From positions 1-58,061 of the forward strand of contig DVIH01000029.1 in the NCBI GenBank assembly GCA_018711405.1: 58,061 nt of DNA, written 5' to 3'. Of the stretch, positions 1 through 9,763 are shown piece by piece. Each line of letters opens with the position of its first letter. The first letter of the stretch is position 1. A model generated the notes under the pieces. The model was not told the DNA's origin, did no database searches, and was given only the letters and a program-made list of their open reading frames with translations. The position numbers were made by a program, and so were the translations under genes. The stretch comes from Candidatus Avibacteroides excrementipullorum (lineage in GTDB: Bacteria; Bacteroidota; Bacteroidia; Bacteroidales; Bacteroidaceae).

Positions 1-2900
1 TGCTTGATGAAGTTGTGGTGACTGCATTGGGCATTACGCGCGAGGCAAAGTCTTTGGGATATTCGGTGCAGAAGGTCGACGGGCTTGACTTGACCGAATC
101 TCATGAGTCGAACTTCATCAATTCTTTGAGCAACAGGATAGCCGGTGTGCAGATTACCAATTCTTCAGGCGGCATCGGAGCTTCTTCGAGCATACAGATT
201 CGCGGTCAGAATTTTGTGGGAGGATACAATTACAATAACTCGCCGTTGTTCGTTGTCGATGGTGTGCCTATCAGCAACAACAATGAGCAGTCTACACGCA
301 GTTTTACAGGACGTCAGGACTTCAACAATCCCAACTTTACATCAGGAGAGGCTGAAGTGGACTATGGTAATGCCGCTGCCGAAATAAATCAGGAAGATAT
401 AGAAAGCGTGTCGGTCCTCAAAGGCCCTAACGCCGCTGCCCTTTACGGAGCACGTGCTGCCAACGGTGTAATCCTTATTACCACCAAATCAGGCAAAGGA
501 CAGAAAGGCTTCGGTGTGACATTGAGTTCTACCACTTCTTTCGAGACGGCGTTGAGACTCCCGGAATTCCAAAATGAGTTCGGTCAGGGTATTGAAGGCG
601 AGTATGCCTATGTGGACGGCGCCGGAGGCGGTATCAATGATGGTACTGTTTCAAACTGGGGTCCTGCGCTCAACGGTCAGCTGATACCTCAGTTCGACTC
701 TCCGCTCGATGCCAACGGAAACAGGATAGCCACTCCGTTTGTCTCTCATGGAAACCAGCTTGCCGATTTCCTTCAGACCGGTTACAATCTGTCGAATACG
801 GTTACGCTGAGCAACTCTAACGACAAACTCAATTTCAGGTTGACTTATACCAATAATCAGCAGAAAGGCATCGTGCCTAATACCGGAATGCAAAGAAACA
901 CCATAGGCCTGTCTTCCGGTTATCAGATTACACCAAAGTTGCGTGCCGATGTCACTATGAACTATGTGCATAGCAACAGTGACAACAGGGCGAGTACAGG
1001 TGCCAAAAACACAGACAATATAATGACTATCTTCTTGAAGATGCCTCGTAACGTGAGCCTTGCATCTCTCCGCCAGCAGTGGCGTACGGGCATGACCAAC
1101 ATTGCGCAGAACACTCCGGTAGGCGATGAGACATCGACAGGGATAAACAACCCTTACTTTGTGGTGTACAACAACCTCAACGGCAATGTCCGCGACCGTG
1201 TTTACGGTAATGTAAGGCTGAAATATGACATTCTGCCCGGTCTGTCCTTGCAGATTCGTTCCGGTCTTGATTTCTATGCAGACAAGAGGACTATGAGGCA
1301 TGCGGTTACGTCTCAGTCTTTCTTCAACGGATATTATCAGGAAGATGATATAAATTTCATAGAGACCAACAATGATTTCCTGCTCACATACGAATTGCCT
1401 GCCGATTTGGTCAAGAACTTCGGGTTCACAGTGTCTGCCGGAGGCAACCTTATGAATCAGATTTCAAAACGTCTCGGCGCCATTGCTCCTGAGCTGACAA
1501 TCCCGGGCGTGTATAACCTGACCAATAATGCCAAGCCTATTCTTGCGGGAAATACCTTGACACAAAAAAAGGTAAACAGCCTTTACGCCACTGCGCAGTT
1601 CCGTTTCTTCAACGGTCTCTATGTGGATTTGACCGGACGTAACGACTGGTCGAGCGCACTGCCCAAGCAGAACAACTCTTACTTCTATCCTTCCGGTTCT
1701 GTCAGCGCCATCCTTACCGATTTGTTCGACATAAGGAGCAGGTATCTCTCATTTGCCAAAGTGCGTGCCAGCTCGTCAATGGTCAGAAGAGACCTTGAGC
1801 CTTATCAGACAGCATCCAACTTTGTGATACAGCAGGGATGGGGAGGAAACTCCACTGCTACGGCCAACAATAACTATCCTAACCCTGACATAAGGCCGGA
1901 GAAGGTGGTATCTTACGAATTCGGAGCGGATGTGAGATTGTTTGACAACCGATTGGGCATAGACGCTACATATTATAAAAGCATAACGACCGACCTGATC
2001 ATACCTATCACGCTTAATCCGTCTGCCGGTTATGACACCAAACTTATGAATGTTGGTAAGATGACAAATCAAGGTGTGGAACTCATGGTTAATGTTACTC
2101 CGGTCAAGATGAAAGATTTCGTGTGGAATGTAAACTTCAACTTTTCGAAGAACGTCAACAAGGTTCTGGCTCTGGCGGAAGACAAAGGCATCTCGCGTAT
2201 CAGACAGATTGAGCGTTGGGCTTCTCTCGAGTTGCGAACGGAAAATACCAAAGGAGACGGATCCTATGGTTCGCTTTATGGTGACTACCTCGTATATAAA
2301 GACGGACAGTTGCAGCTGAAAAACGGTCTGCCGGTAGAGGAAAACGGAGATTGGGGTTATCTCGGCAACGTGAACCCAGACTGGACCGGTGGACTTGGCA
2401 CAGAACTGAAGTATAAGAACTGGTCGCTCAGTGCGCTTTTTGGATTCCAGCACGGCGGAGTGGTTTATTCGAGGACTTATATAGAGGGCATGCGCAACGG
2501 TTCTTTGAAAGAGACGCTCAAATGGCGTCAGGCTGACGGAGCCGGCATGATAATAGCCGATGGCATAGATGTGGACACGGGCGAGAAAAATGAAGTTGCA
2601 GTACCTGTAAGAAACTTCGTGCAGGCATATTATGACAATGATATGATTGCTACTTTCGATGCTTCATACGTGAAATTGCGTGAATTGAAAATCTCATACA
2701 GCTTCCCGAAAAGATGGCTCGAAAAGACTCCTTTGAAAAATGTTTCCTTGTCGGCATTCGGACGTAACCTTTTCTTGTGGACCAAAGTGCCTAACATAGA
2801 TCCGGAGGTAGCTTCCTATGATGGTCAGTTGAAAGGTATAGAAACCATGTCTTTGCCGTCAACGAGATCGATGGGATTCAATATAAATGTAACATTCTGA
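1..2900 (+). CDS. SusC/RagA-family TonB-linked outer-membrane transporter (5' end cut off)
   Basis: This is the substrate-specific outer-membrane barrel of a SusC/SusD uptake pair. The frame is open to the window edge, and the first visible residues read LDEVVVTALGITR, the conserved stretch between the carboxypeptidase-like N-terminal domain and the plug. The signal peptide and N-terminal domain therefore lie upstream, outside the window. The plug follows, with the typical VSVLKGPNAAALYGARAANG segment near residue 135 of the visible part, and then a long beta-barrel that ends in an aromatic residue (NINVTF). The SusD partner starts less than 20 bp downstream. A secreted phosphodiesterase-phosphatase follows in the same direction, which hints that the ligand carries phosphate. 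The family is certain; the substrate is inferred. Confidence 0.95.
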   Translation, partial: LDEVVVTALGITREAKSLGYSVQKVDGLDLTESHESNFINSLSNRIAGVQITNSSGGIGASSSIQIRGQNFVGGYNYNNSPLFVVDGVPISNNNEQSTRSFTGRQDFNNPNFTSGEAEVDYGNAAAEINQEDIESVSVLKGPNAAALYGARAANGVILITTKSGKGQKGFGVTLSSTTSFETALRLPEFQNEFGQGIEGEYAYVDGAGGGINDGTVSNWGPALNGQLIPQFDSPLDANGNRIATPFVSHGNQLADFLQTGYNLSNTVTLSNSNDKLNFRLTYTNNQQKGIVPNTGMQRNTIGLSSGYQITPKLRADVTMNYVHSNSDNRASTGAKNTDNIMTIFLKMPRNVSLASLRQQWRTGMTNIAQNTPVGDETSTGINNPYFVVYNNLNGNVRDRVYGNVRLKYDILPGLSLQIRSGLDFYADKRTMRHAVTSQSFFNGYYQEDDINFIETNNDFLLTYELPADLVKNFGFTVSAGGNLMNQISKRLGAIAPELTIPGVYNLTNNAKPILAGNTLTQKKVNSLYATAQFRFFNGLYVDLTGRNDWSSALPKQNNSYFYPSGSVSAILTDLFDIRSRYLSFAKVRASSSMVRRDLEPYQTASNFVIQQGWGGNSTATANNNYPNPDIRPEKVVSYEFGADVRLFDNRLGIDATYYKSITTDLIIPITLNPSAGYDTKLMNVGKMTNQGVELMVNVTPVKMKDFVWNVNFNFSKNVNKVLALAEDKGISRIRQIERWASLELRTENTKGDGSYGSLYGDYLVYKDGQLQLKNGLPVEENGDWGYLGNVNPDWTGGLGTELKYKNWSLSALFGFQHGGVVYSRTYIEGMRNGSLKETLKWRQADGAGMIIADGIDVDTGEKNEVAVPVRNFVQAYYDNDMIATFDASYVKLRELKISYSFPKRWLEKTPLKNVSLSAFGRNLFLWTKVPNIDPEVASYDGQLKGIETMSLPSTRSMGFNINVTF

Positions 2901-2918
2901 TAAATGCAAAAACAGATT

Positions 2919-4430
2919 ATGAAAAAGAATTTGATATATGTAGCCGGAATGCTTTTCCTGGCAAGCGCGTGCAGCGATTTTGAAGAAATAAACATAAATC
3001 CCAACAACCCTTCCACTGTACCGGCCAATCTGTTGCTGCCCACAGTCATAAGCGTTTCAGCTTCTTCCGTGGAGGGCAGCGAACTCGGGGCGGCAGGCCA
3101 GTTTGTGCAGCACATGAACTACATAGGCGGGTATAATGAGAGTTTCGGACGGTTCAACATTACCGGAGCATCGTTCAGGGAAGAATGGAACGGCCCGATG
3201 AGGAACATAAAAGACGTGAATCAGATAATATCCATAGCTGAAGCCAACAATCAGCCTTGGTATAAAGCCATTGGTCTCATCTGGAAAGTCTACACTCTTT
3301 CTCTTATGACCGATGCATACGGCGATATCCCCTATGACGAGGCCGGAAAAGGTGATGTGAACGGACTTGAATTCCCTCATTACCAGTCGCAGGAAGAGGT
3401 CTATTCGCTCATGATAGAAGACCTGAAAGAAGCCAACGGCATATTGGCTTCGCTGAGCGGATCGGAAACGGTGGATGATGACATACTTTATAACGGCGAT
3501 TTGAATAAATGGCGTAAATTTGCAAACTCATTGATGTTGCGAATACTTATGCGCGAGTCCAACAAAATAGATGTAAGTTCTCAGGTGGCCGAGATTTTCA
3601 ATAACAGCGGAGAGTATCCCCTGTTTCAGTCTTCTGATGACCAGGCCGTGCTGGTGTATAACAATACCTCCGATTTCTATTATTGGTATATCCAGCCGGA
3701 AAACAGACCGGATGACGGCTCGGGCGTAACTTTCGGCGACAATTATCGCGTCAGCGAGGCTATGGTCGATTCGCTCGCTGTGAGGAATGACCCGAGACTG
3801 CCTGTATATGCGGCTCCCACCAAAAAATCTTTTGACAGAAACAAGGAAAATCCGTCGGAGCCTTTGGAATATCGCGGACAGCCGGCAGGACTTAGCGCAT
3901 TGCAGCAAAGCAGCATAGACAAAGACGACTATTCGGTGCCGAGCAGCATAATACGTTCCGAGTCGCGCTCATTCCTTATGACATATACCGAGATAATGTT
4001 GCTTAAAGCGGAAGCTATAGTCAGAGGCATGATTACGGGAGATGCGGCTGCGGTGTTTGCCGATGCGGTAAGGGCATCGCTTGAGAAATGGCCTGCCATA
4101 GCCCAAGACGATATAGATGCATTTATGGCACGTCCCGACATGGTTCTGGCTTCAGATGAAAACACGGCTCTCGCCCAGATCTGGACACAAGCATGGATAG
4201 ACAGCTATCTCAACGGTTTCGAGGCTTTTGCCAACTGGCGTCGTACAGGCTATCCGAAACTTTATGTCAGCGAAACTGTGTCGAGCAACATACCGGTGAG
4301 GTACATATATTCCGACAATGAACAGAACAATCCGAATCTTATCTCTTGGACTACTGAACATTATGGACGTATGGTGAATGAAAACGACATGGTATGGTTC
4401 CAACCGCAACGATGGAACAACCAGAGATGA
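2919..4430 (+). CDS. SusD/RagB-like surface lipoprotein
   Basis: This is the substrate-binding lipoprotein that caps the upstream SusC barrel. The N-terminus is a lipoprotein signal (MKKNLIYVAGMLFLASAC) with the lipidated cysteine at residue 18, followed by acidic residues that fit export to the cell surface. About 503 residues is normal for the SusD-like_2 type. I prefer the ATG at 2919 because it places the basic MKK directly before the hydrophobic segment. An in-frame ATG at 2904 would add five residues and is also possible. The gap to SusC is under 20 bp, so the two are co-transcribed. The ligand cannot be read from the sequence. Confidence 0.92.
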   Translation: MKKNLIYVAGMLFLASACSDFEEININPNNPSTVPANLLLPTVISVSASSVEGSELGAAGQFVQHMNYIGGYNESFGRFNITGASFREEWNGPMRNIKDVNQIISIAEANNQPWYKAIGLIWKVYTLSLMTDAYGDIPYDEAGKGDVNGLEFPHYQSQEEVYSLMIEDLKEANGILASLSGSETVDDDILYNGDLNKWRKFANSLMLRILMRESNKIDVSSQVAEIFNNSGEYPLFQSSDDQAVLVYNNTSDFYYWYIQPENRPDDGSGVTFGDNYRVSEAMVDSLAVRNDPRLPVYAAPTKKSFDRNKENPSEPLEYRGQPAGLSALQQSSIDKDDYSVPSSIIRSESRSFLMTYTEIMLLKAEAIVRGMITGDAAAVFADAVRASLEKWPAIAQDDIDAFMARPDMVLASDENTALAQIWTQAWIDSYLNGFEAFANWRRTGYPKLYVSETVSSNIPVRYIYSDNEQNNPNLISWTTEHYGRMVNENDMVWFQPQRWNNQR

Positions 4431-4460
4431 TATGAATTTCAAACAAACAGATAAAACAAC

Positions 4461-6305
4461 ATGAATATGAAAACCGGATTATTATTTTCAGCTTTGCTCC
4501 TTGCGGGTTCGTTCGGCGTAACGAACGCGCAAGTGGCAGATGCTTATGCCACAGTGGCTATACATTCCCACAATGATTATGAACACAGCCTGCCCTTGTA
4601 TGAGGCATATTCGGCTCACAGCAATTCTATCGAGGCCGATATATTTCTGGCAGACGGGCAGCTATGTGTGGCCCATGTCAAAGAAGACGTGAAGCCTGAA
4701 CGTACTTTGACCGAACTCTACCTGGAGCCTATCAGAAGGCAGATGAAACTCAACGGCGGTTCGCTTTATGGAGACGACACTCAGGTGCAGCTGCTCATCG
4801 ACCTGAAGACCGACTATAAGACCACCTTGCCGGCGTTGGAGAAAGTCTTGAAGAAATATAGAGACTGTTTTGACCCCTCTGTCAACAAAAATGCCGTAAG
4901 GATAGTGATAAGCGGACACAGGCCTGCTCCTGCCGACTTTGGCAAATATGACAGTATGTTGCTTTTCGATGGAGACCTCACTACTGACTATAGCGGTGAA
5001 AACGGAGCACGTGTGCCTATGGTCAGCGTGCCTTTCTTCAAACTCTCCGTATGGAACGGACTGGGACGCATGGTCGAAGACGAATATGCAAAAGTGAAAG
5101 ATGTCATAGACCGTGTGCATGCAGCTGGCAAGAAAGTCAGATTTTGGGGATGTCCCGATACCAAGACGGCGTGGAACACCTTTATGAATATGGGTGTGGA
5201 CTATCTCAATACCGACAATCCCGGAGATCTGAGGGAATTCCTCGAACTGTATCCCAAGAACAATTACTCTACGGAAGGCAAATTCCATGAAATCTATCGT
5301 CCGACTTACGAGCCGGACCGTTCCGATGATGCACCCCGCAATGTCATAGTGCTTATCTCAGACGGGGGAGCGGGGCAGGCTCAGATGTGGTCGGCCGCGA
5401 CTGCAAACGGAGGAAATCTCAACCTGTTGCAGATGAAGACCATCGGTCTGATAAAGAACAATCCTACCAATGACTATACCACCGATTCCGCTGCTTCAGG
5501 CACAGCTCTTGCCACAGGGCGCAAGACCAGAAACCGCAGGATAGGCACGGACGAACTGGGCAATCGCATAGACAACATTACCGAAGTCCTTTCGGGCAGA
5601 GGATACAGCACGGGCATAGTGAGCAACGACAATATCACCGGAGCCACTCCTTCGGCCTATTATGCCCATCAGCCGGAAAGGGACATGAGCGATGAGATTG
5701 CAAAAGACCTTCTCAATACCCCTGCTTCCATCGTGATAGGCGGAGCGGTCAAGACTTTCGCTGAGCAAGACAGCCTGCTCGTAAGGCAGTTGCGCGACAA
5801 GGGAGTGGCTTTTGTCAACGGCGTGGAGGCTTTGAGTGCCGTGCCCGGCGGGCAGCGTGTGGTTTGCGTGGCGCAAGACGACTACAAGAACGACAGGCGG
5901 GTGATAGAGGAAGCATTCGATGAGGTCATCGGCAGGTTGTCGGAAAACGAGAAGGGTTTTTTCGTAATGTTTGAAGGAGCAAAAGTGGACAAAGGCGGAC
6001 ATGCCAACGATGTCAAGACGGTAATAGATGAATATCTGTCGTTCGACCGCATGGTGGGCAAGGCGCTTGAGTTTGCAGACAAGGATAAAAACACTCTTGT
6101 GATCGTTCTTTCCGACCACGAGACCGGAGGCATGACCATCATCAACGGCGATTATGCCACAGGTGCCGTGACTTCCAGTTTCTCCACTCCCGACCATACG
6201 GGCATCCCGGTATTGCTGTATGCTTACGGTCCCGGTTCCCGGTTGTTTGCAGGGTTTGCGGAAAACACAAGCATATTTGAGAAGATCACATCTCTTTTGA
6301 AATAA
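4461..6305 (+). CDS. Secreted glycerophosphodiesterase-like / alkaline phosphatase fusion
   Basis: Two phosphate-releasing domains lie in one exported protein of 614 residues. A signal peptide (residues 1-24, ending NAQ) precedes a PI-PLC/GDPD-like TIM-barrel domain (about 28-275) with the histidine motif HSHNDYEH and the acidic pair in IEAD. From about residue 290 an alkaline phosphatase domain follows: the metal-binding VLISDGG, the nucleophile region TTDSAASGTALATGRKT with Ser343, the metal-binding SDHETGG, and a last histidine in PDHTGIP. The arrangement would cut a phosphodiester and then strip the phosphomonoester. It lies 30 bp after the SusD gene and is probably in the same operon, suggesting degradation of glycerophospho- or teichoic-acid-like material at the cell surface. 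The domain calls are firm; the substrate is inference. Confidence 0.9.
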   Translation: MNMKTGLLFSALLLAGSFGVTNAQVADAYATVAIHSHNDYEHSLPLYEAYSAHSNSIEADIFLADGQLCVAHVKEDVKPERTLTELYLEPIRRQMKLNGGSLYGDDTQVQLLIDLKTDYKTTLPALEKVLKKYRDCFDPSVNKNAVRIVISGHRPAPADFGKYDSMLLFDGDLTTDYSGENGARVPMVSVPFFKLSVWNGLGRMVEDEYAKVKDVIDRVHAAGKKVRFWGCPDTKTAWNTFMNMGVDYLNTDNPGDLREFLELYPKNNYSTEGKFHEIYRPTYEPDRSDDAPRNVIVLISDGGAGQAQMWSAATANGGNLNLLQMKTIGLIKNNPTNDYTTDSAASGTALATGRKTRNRRIGTDELGNRIDNITEVLSGRGYSTGIVSNDNITGATPSAYYAHQPERDMSDEIAKDLLNTPASIVIGGAVKTFAEQDSLLVRQLRDKGVAFVNGVEALSAVPGGQRVVCVAQDDYKNDRRVIEEAFDEVIGRLSENEKGFFVMFEGAKVDKGGHANDVKTVIDEYLSFDRMVGKALEFADKDKNTLVIVLSDHETGGMTIINGDYATGAVTSSFSTPDHTGIPVLLYAYGPGSRLFAGFAENTSIFEKITSLLK

Positions 6306-6319
6306 GAACGCCTATTAAT

Positions 6320-6378
6320 TCATGTTTGTTTGGCGGCCGGCGGAAGTCCATGCGGACGAATGCCGGCTGCTTTTATAT
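6320..6378. terminator. Hairpin region between convergent genes
   Basis: GCGGCCGGC and GCCGGCTGC can pair (8 of 9 positions) around a smaller GTCC/GGAC hairpin, followed by TTTTA. It sits between the phosphatase gene and the convergent pseudouridine synthase gene and probably ends the phosphatase operon. Confidence 0.45.
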
Positions 6379-6416
6379 GGTCTGTCGGCGGCGACCGGCA
6401 TGTGCGCTGCGTGCAG

Positions 6417-8030
6417 TCAGAATTCCGGCTCTTTGCTGAATGACAATCTTTGTCCGCTGACGGGGTGCGTGAACTCTATGCTCGTGGCGTGCAGGCAGAG
6501 GCGTGTGCCTTTCGTGCCGTACAGACGGTCGCCTGATATCGGGGCGTTTAGCCCGTCGGGATGTGCGGAGTGCACTCGCAGCTGATGTGTCCTGCCGGTG
6601 AGCGGAGACAGCGATATGACGGTTTTCCCGTCTCCTTTCCTCAGTACCCGGAATGTCGTTACAGCCCGTTTGCCGTGCGTGTGGTCTACTTTCTGGCGGG
6701 GACGGTCTTCATAGTCGGGCGACAGCGGCAGCGATATGGTCCCGGAGTTTTCCTCGATTTCGCCATCGAGCATTGCCGTATATGTCTTTTTCACTTCTCT
6801 TGTCTCAAACTGCTGTTGCAGTGCCTTGTGGACTTCTTTTGTCTTGGCTATGACCATGAGGCCCGATGTGTCCATGTCGAGCCTGTGCACCATGATGGGG
6901 CCTGTGGCATCGGGGTATCTTTTTTTCATTTGTGCGTAGACCGATGTGCCGCCGTCCTTGCCCGGCACGGAGAGCATGCCGTGAGGTTTGTTTATGACTG
7001 CCAGCCATTCGTCATCATAGATTATGTCTGTCTCTTCTATGGTCTTTTCTTCAGGCGGCTGTACATGCACTTTCAGGCCTTGCAGCATGAAACCGAGTAT
7101 GGGGAAGCATTTGCTGCGGCATGCAGGATAGTATTGCTTCTGTCTCCTGATTTCCCCTGCCGGAGACTGTCCCAGCCAGAACTCGGCCATAGCCAGGGGC
7201 TTCAGCCCGTGCAGGAAGGCATATTGCAGCAGTTTCGGGGCTGCGCATTCTCCTGCTCCGGCGGGCGGGGTGTGCCTGTCTGTCTGTGCGAATATCTCGC
7301 ACAGGTCTTTCCGCTCGCCGTTGGCATTCTGCACTACGAATTGGCTGAACAGCCATTGTTGCAGTGCGGCCGACCTTTGCCTGCGTTCTTTTTTCAGAGC
7401 GTCCGTTGCGGAGTCGATGTCGTTCAGCTGTTGCTGTAACTGCCCAATGTGTTCATCGAGTTTCCTTTCCGTCCTTTTGCATTCCGCTTTCAGGAACCTG
7501 CTTTCTTCTATGAGCCTTTGTTCTTCTTCGGGAGTGATGCCGCCTTTCCGCTTCTCGTCGCGTGCGGATTTTGCCTGTTTCAGGCGCAGTTTCCATGTCG
7601 CCAGCGTCTCGTCTTTCTCACGCAAAGCTTTTTCCAGACAGTCTCTTATGTCTTTGGCATGAGAGGAAGACTCCATGTCGTTTATCTTGCGGTTAATGTC
7701 GGAAATTAGTTTTTCCTCTTTCTTGAAATACCCGTCGGGCGTGAGTAGGTCATAGATGGGCGGTACGAAATAAGGGTGGTTGTTGCTGCCGGCCAAATTG
7801 CCGGAGAATGCTGCCAGAAAACCTATTATCTCCGGCACTTGCCTTTTTACGACAAGTACTCCGAACATTTTCCCTTTGCCGGTCTCTTCACTCAAGTCCT
7901 GCCTTGACGCGAGATATTCGCAGACCTGTTTTGCGGCCATGCGGCACAGCGGGTGCGGCGTGTAGTCGAAAGGGTCGTTGAATACATCGGGCAGCGGTAT
8001 GCCTGAGATGTCTTCATCGAAAAGGTGCAT
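6417..8030 (-). CDS. RluA-family RNA pseudouridine synthase with long N-terminal extension
   Basis: It converts uridine to pseudouridine in rRNA or tRNA. The catalytic motif HRLDMDTSG is present, with Asp385 of 537 (counted from 8030), followed by TGRTHQLRVH. The N-terminal half of about 300 residues contains a charged coiled coil (KLKQAK, EEEQRLIEESRFLKAECKR region) and is much longer than E. coli RluA; I believe this extension is common in Bacteroidota homologues. The frame stays open to 8198, but a minus-strand -7 box (8069-8076) and a 22-bp repeat array lie inside that extension, so translation starts at 8030 or at the in-frame ATG at 8048. The target base cannot be deduced. Confidence 0.88.
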   Translation of the reverse strand: MHLFDEDISGIPLPDVFNDPFDYTPHPLCRMAAKQVCEYLASRQDLSEETGKGKMFGVLVVKRQVPEIIGFLAAFSGNLAGSNNHPYFVPPIYDLLTPDGYFKKEEKLISDINRKINDMESSSHAKDIRDCLEKALREKDETLATWKLRLKQAKSARDEKRKGGITPEEEQRLIEESRFLKAECKRTERKLDEHIGQLQQQLNDIDSATDALKKERRQRSAALQQWLFSQFVVQNANGERKDLCEIFAQTDRHTPPAGAGECAAPKLLQYAFLHGLKPLAMAEFWLGQSPAGEIRRQKQYYPACRSKCFPILGFMLQGLKVHVQPPEEKTIEETDIIYDDEWLAVINKPHGMLSVPGKDGGTSVYAQMKKRYPDATGPIMVHRLDMDTSGLMVIAKTKEVHKALQQQFETREVKKTYTAMLDGEIEENSGTISLPLSPDYEDRPRQKVDHTHGKRAVTTFRVLRKGDGKTVISLSPLTGRTHQLRVHSAHPDGLNAPISGDRLYGTKGTRLCLHATSIEFTHPVSGQRLSFSKEPEF

Positions 8031-8068
8031 TCTGTCGTTTTTTCTCATGGGGCGGATGTTGTTTCCTG

Positions 8069-8076
8069 CAAAAATA
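8069..8076 (-). promoter_or_regulatory. -7 box of the pseudouridine synthase gene
   Basis: On the minus strand the bases read TATTTTTG, matching the Bacteroidota consensus TAnnTTTG. The transcript would begin near 8062, which excludes starts upstream of 8048. Confidence 0.55.
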
Positions 8077-8133
8077 TGAAAAAACATGCTGTTATCTGCG
8101 GGTGTGCCGGCATATATGTTTTGCCCTTTTCGG

Positions 8134-8221
8134 CATCGGCTCGGTCTTTGCCCGGGATCGAGCCGATCATGACCGGAGATGGCGTATATCCCGGGCAAAG
8201 ACCGAGCCGATGCCCGGAGGG
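8134..8221. repeat. 22-bp-period modular repeat array a (4 words)
   Basis: Thirteen-bp words start at 8134, 8156, 8178 and 8200, exactly 22 bp apart: CATCGGCTCGGTC, GATCGAGCCGATC, GATGGCGTATATC and GACCGAGCCGATG. They are separated by 9-bp linkers (TTTGCCCGG, ATGACCGGA, CCGGGCAAA). The first word plus linker (8134-8155) is the perfect reverse complement of 8191-8212, a 22-bp inverted repeat with a 35-bp centre. The array lies between the divergent promoters of the pseudouridine synthase and barrel genes. Confidence 0.93.
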
Positions 8222-8339
8222 GCGTTTTTACGGGTTTGCGGAAAGAAAGGCGGATAAGTGTCTCATGATACCTACATGTTATCAGATACTGGCTGCATTA
8301 TACCTATCTGTGAGTATGATAACCTTTCTTAACAGCCTG

Positions 8340-8347
8340 TAATTTTG
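8340..8347 (+). promoter_or_regulatory. -7 box of the iron/haem gene cluster
   Basis: TAATTTTG matches TAnnTTTG and lies 28 bp before the barrel gene ATG at 8376. It is the probable promoter for the barrel-imelysin-diheme genes. Confidence 0.6.
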
Positions 8348-8375
8348 CACCTGTAAATCTTTAAAAAAAGTATAA

Positions 8376-9713
8376 ATGAAAGGAAAAGTGTTTTTGATGT
8401 CCCTTTGTCTTGCATCGTGCATGAGTTTCGCGGAGGCGGGCAACGGGTTGGATAACGGTGACGGGCTTGCCGAAGATGCGGCGAAAGAAGAAGTCGTTTC
8501 TGCCGGGAAAAAATCGAGATTCACCATAGGCGGATACGGTGAAGCCGTGATGACGAGAAACTTTTATAGTGACAACTGGAAACGCTATACCGATGCGTCC
8601 AAGTACAAAGATGCCAAAGGGCACGGGCAGTTCGACCTGCCTCATGTGGTGGTGATGATGGGCTACGATTTCGGCAAAGGCTGGTCTATGGGCATGGAGA
8701 TAGAGTTCGAACACGGCGGCACGGAAAGCGCGATAGAAATAGAAGAGGAGGAAACGGGCGAATACGAGTCGGAAGTGGAACGCGGCGGCGAGGTGGCTCT
8801 GGAGCAGTTCTGGTTGCAGAAATCGTTCAGCAAGGCGGCCAATCTGCGTCTGGGACACATCATAGTGCCTGTGGGGCTGACCAACAGCAATCATCTGCCC
8901 ACCGAATTTTTCGGAGTTTACCGTCCGGAAGGCGAGAATACCATAATACCGTGCACATGGCACGAGACCGGTATCAGCTTTTGGGGACAGGCTGGAGACT
9001 GGAGATACGAGGTCATGTTTGTGGCAGGTCTCGATGCCGACCGTTTCAGCAACAAGAACTGGATACAGGGCGGGGCAGGCACTCCATACGAATTCAAGAT
9101 AGCCAATGCCTATGCCGGAGCAGCACGCATAGACAACTATTCGGTGAAAGGTCTGCGCATAGGTCTCAGCGGATATGCGGGCAACAGTGCCGTCAACTCG
9201 CTCAAGTCGGTGAACTTCGACGGACTGCACGGCACGGTGGGGCTGGCGTCTGTGGATTTCGACTATGATGACCACAACTGGATAGCGCGTGGCTGTTTCC
9301 TCTACGGACATCTGACCAACTCCGGAGAGATTTCGGAGGTGAACCGCGCACTGAAAGGCTATGACGTGTCGCCCGGCACGAACATAGGCTCGGATGCCAT
9401 GAGCGTGGGCGTGGAGGCCGGATATGACATCTTCTCGCAGATAGGAAAACTGAGAGACAAAGGACAAAGGTTTTACCTGTTCGGCAGATACGACTATTAC
9501 GACCCCATGTATAAGATGGGCAAGAACAGCAAAGGCGTGCAGCTCCTGGATGAGGAGCAGTGGGGCAGACAGCGTGTGGCGGTAGGCATCAATTATTATC
9601 CCATAAAAAATGTCGTCATAAAAGGGGAGTATTCATACCGGATATTCAAGAGCCGCTACAACAACGAGCCGAGCCTATCTTTGGGTGTGGCTTATTCGGG
9701 ATTTTTTCTGTAA
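8376..9713 (+). CDS. Outer-membrane beta-barrel protein (porin-like)
   Basis: A 445-residue exported barrel. A signal peptide (residues 1-22, cut after AEA) is followed by a short acidic linker and then alternating aromatic/polar strands beginning FTIGGYGEAVMTRNF. The end is the phenylalanine-rich strand LSLGVAYSGFFL, typical of outer-membrane barrels. An acidic loop (EIEEEETGEYESEVE, about residues 124-138) could face the medium and bind cations. There is no TonB plug. It is followed within 50 bp by an imelysin and then a di-haem oxidoreductase, so an iron-related role is a reasonable inference. I do not recognise a specific named porin. Confidence 0.8.
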   Translation: MKGKVFLMSLCLASCMSFAEAGNGLDNGDGLAEDAAKEEVVSAGKKSRFTIGGYGEAVMTRNFYSDNWKRYTDASKYKDAKGHGQFDLPHVVVMMGYDFGKGWSMGMEIEFEHGGTESAIEIEEEETGEYESEVERGGEVALEQFWLQKSFSKAANLRLGHIIVPVGLTNSNHLPTEFFGVYRPEGENTIIPCTWHETGISFWGQAGDWRYEVMFVAGLDADRFSNKNWIQGGAGTPYEFKIANAYAGAARIDNYSVKGLRIGLSGYAGNSAVNSLKSVNFDGLHGTVGLASVDFDYDDHNWIARGCFLYGHLTNSGEISEVNRALKGYDVSPGTNIGSDAMSVGVEAGYDIFSQIGKLRDKGQRFYLFGRYDYYDPMYKMGKNSKGVQLLDEEQWGRQRVAVGINYYPIKNVVIKGEYSYRIFKSRYNNEPSLSLGVAYSGFFL

Positions 9714-9763
9714 CAGACAAATACAATAAATATAATTATTAACAACAAAAAAACAGACATAAG

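Noticed and set aside
8049-8198. N-terminal extension of the pseudouridine synthase to 8198
   Set aside because: The extension crosses a -7 box and repeat array a, and its residues are a translation of the array.
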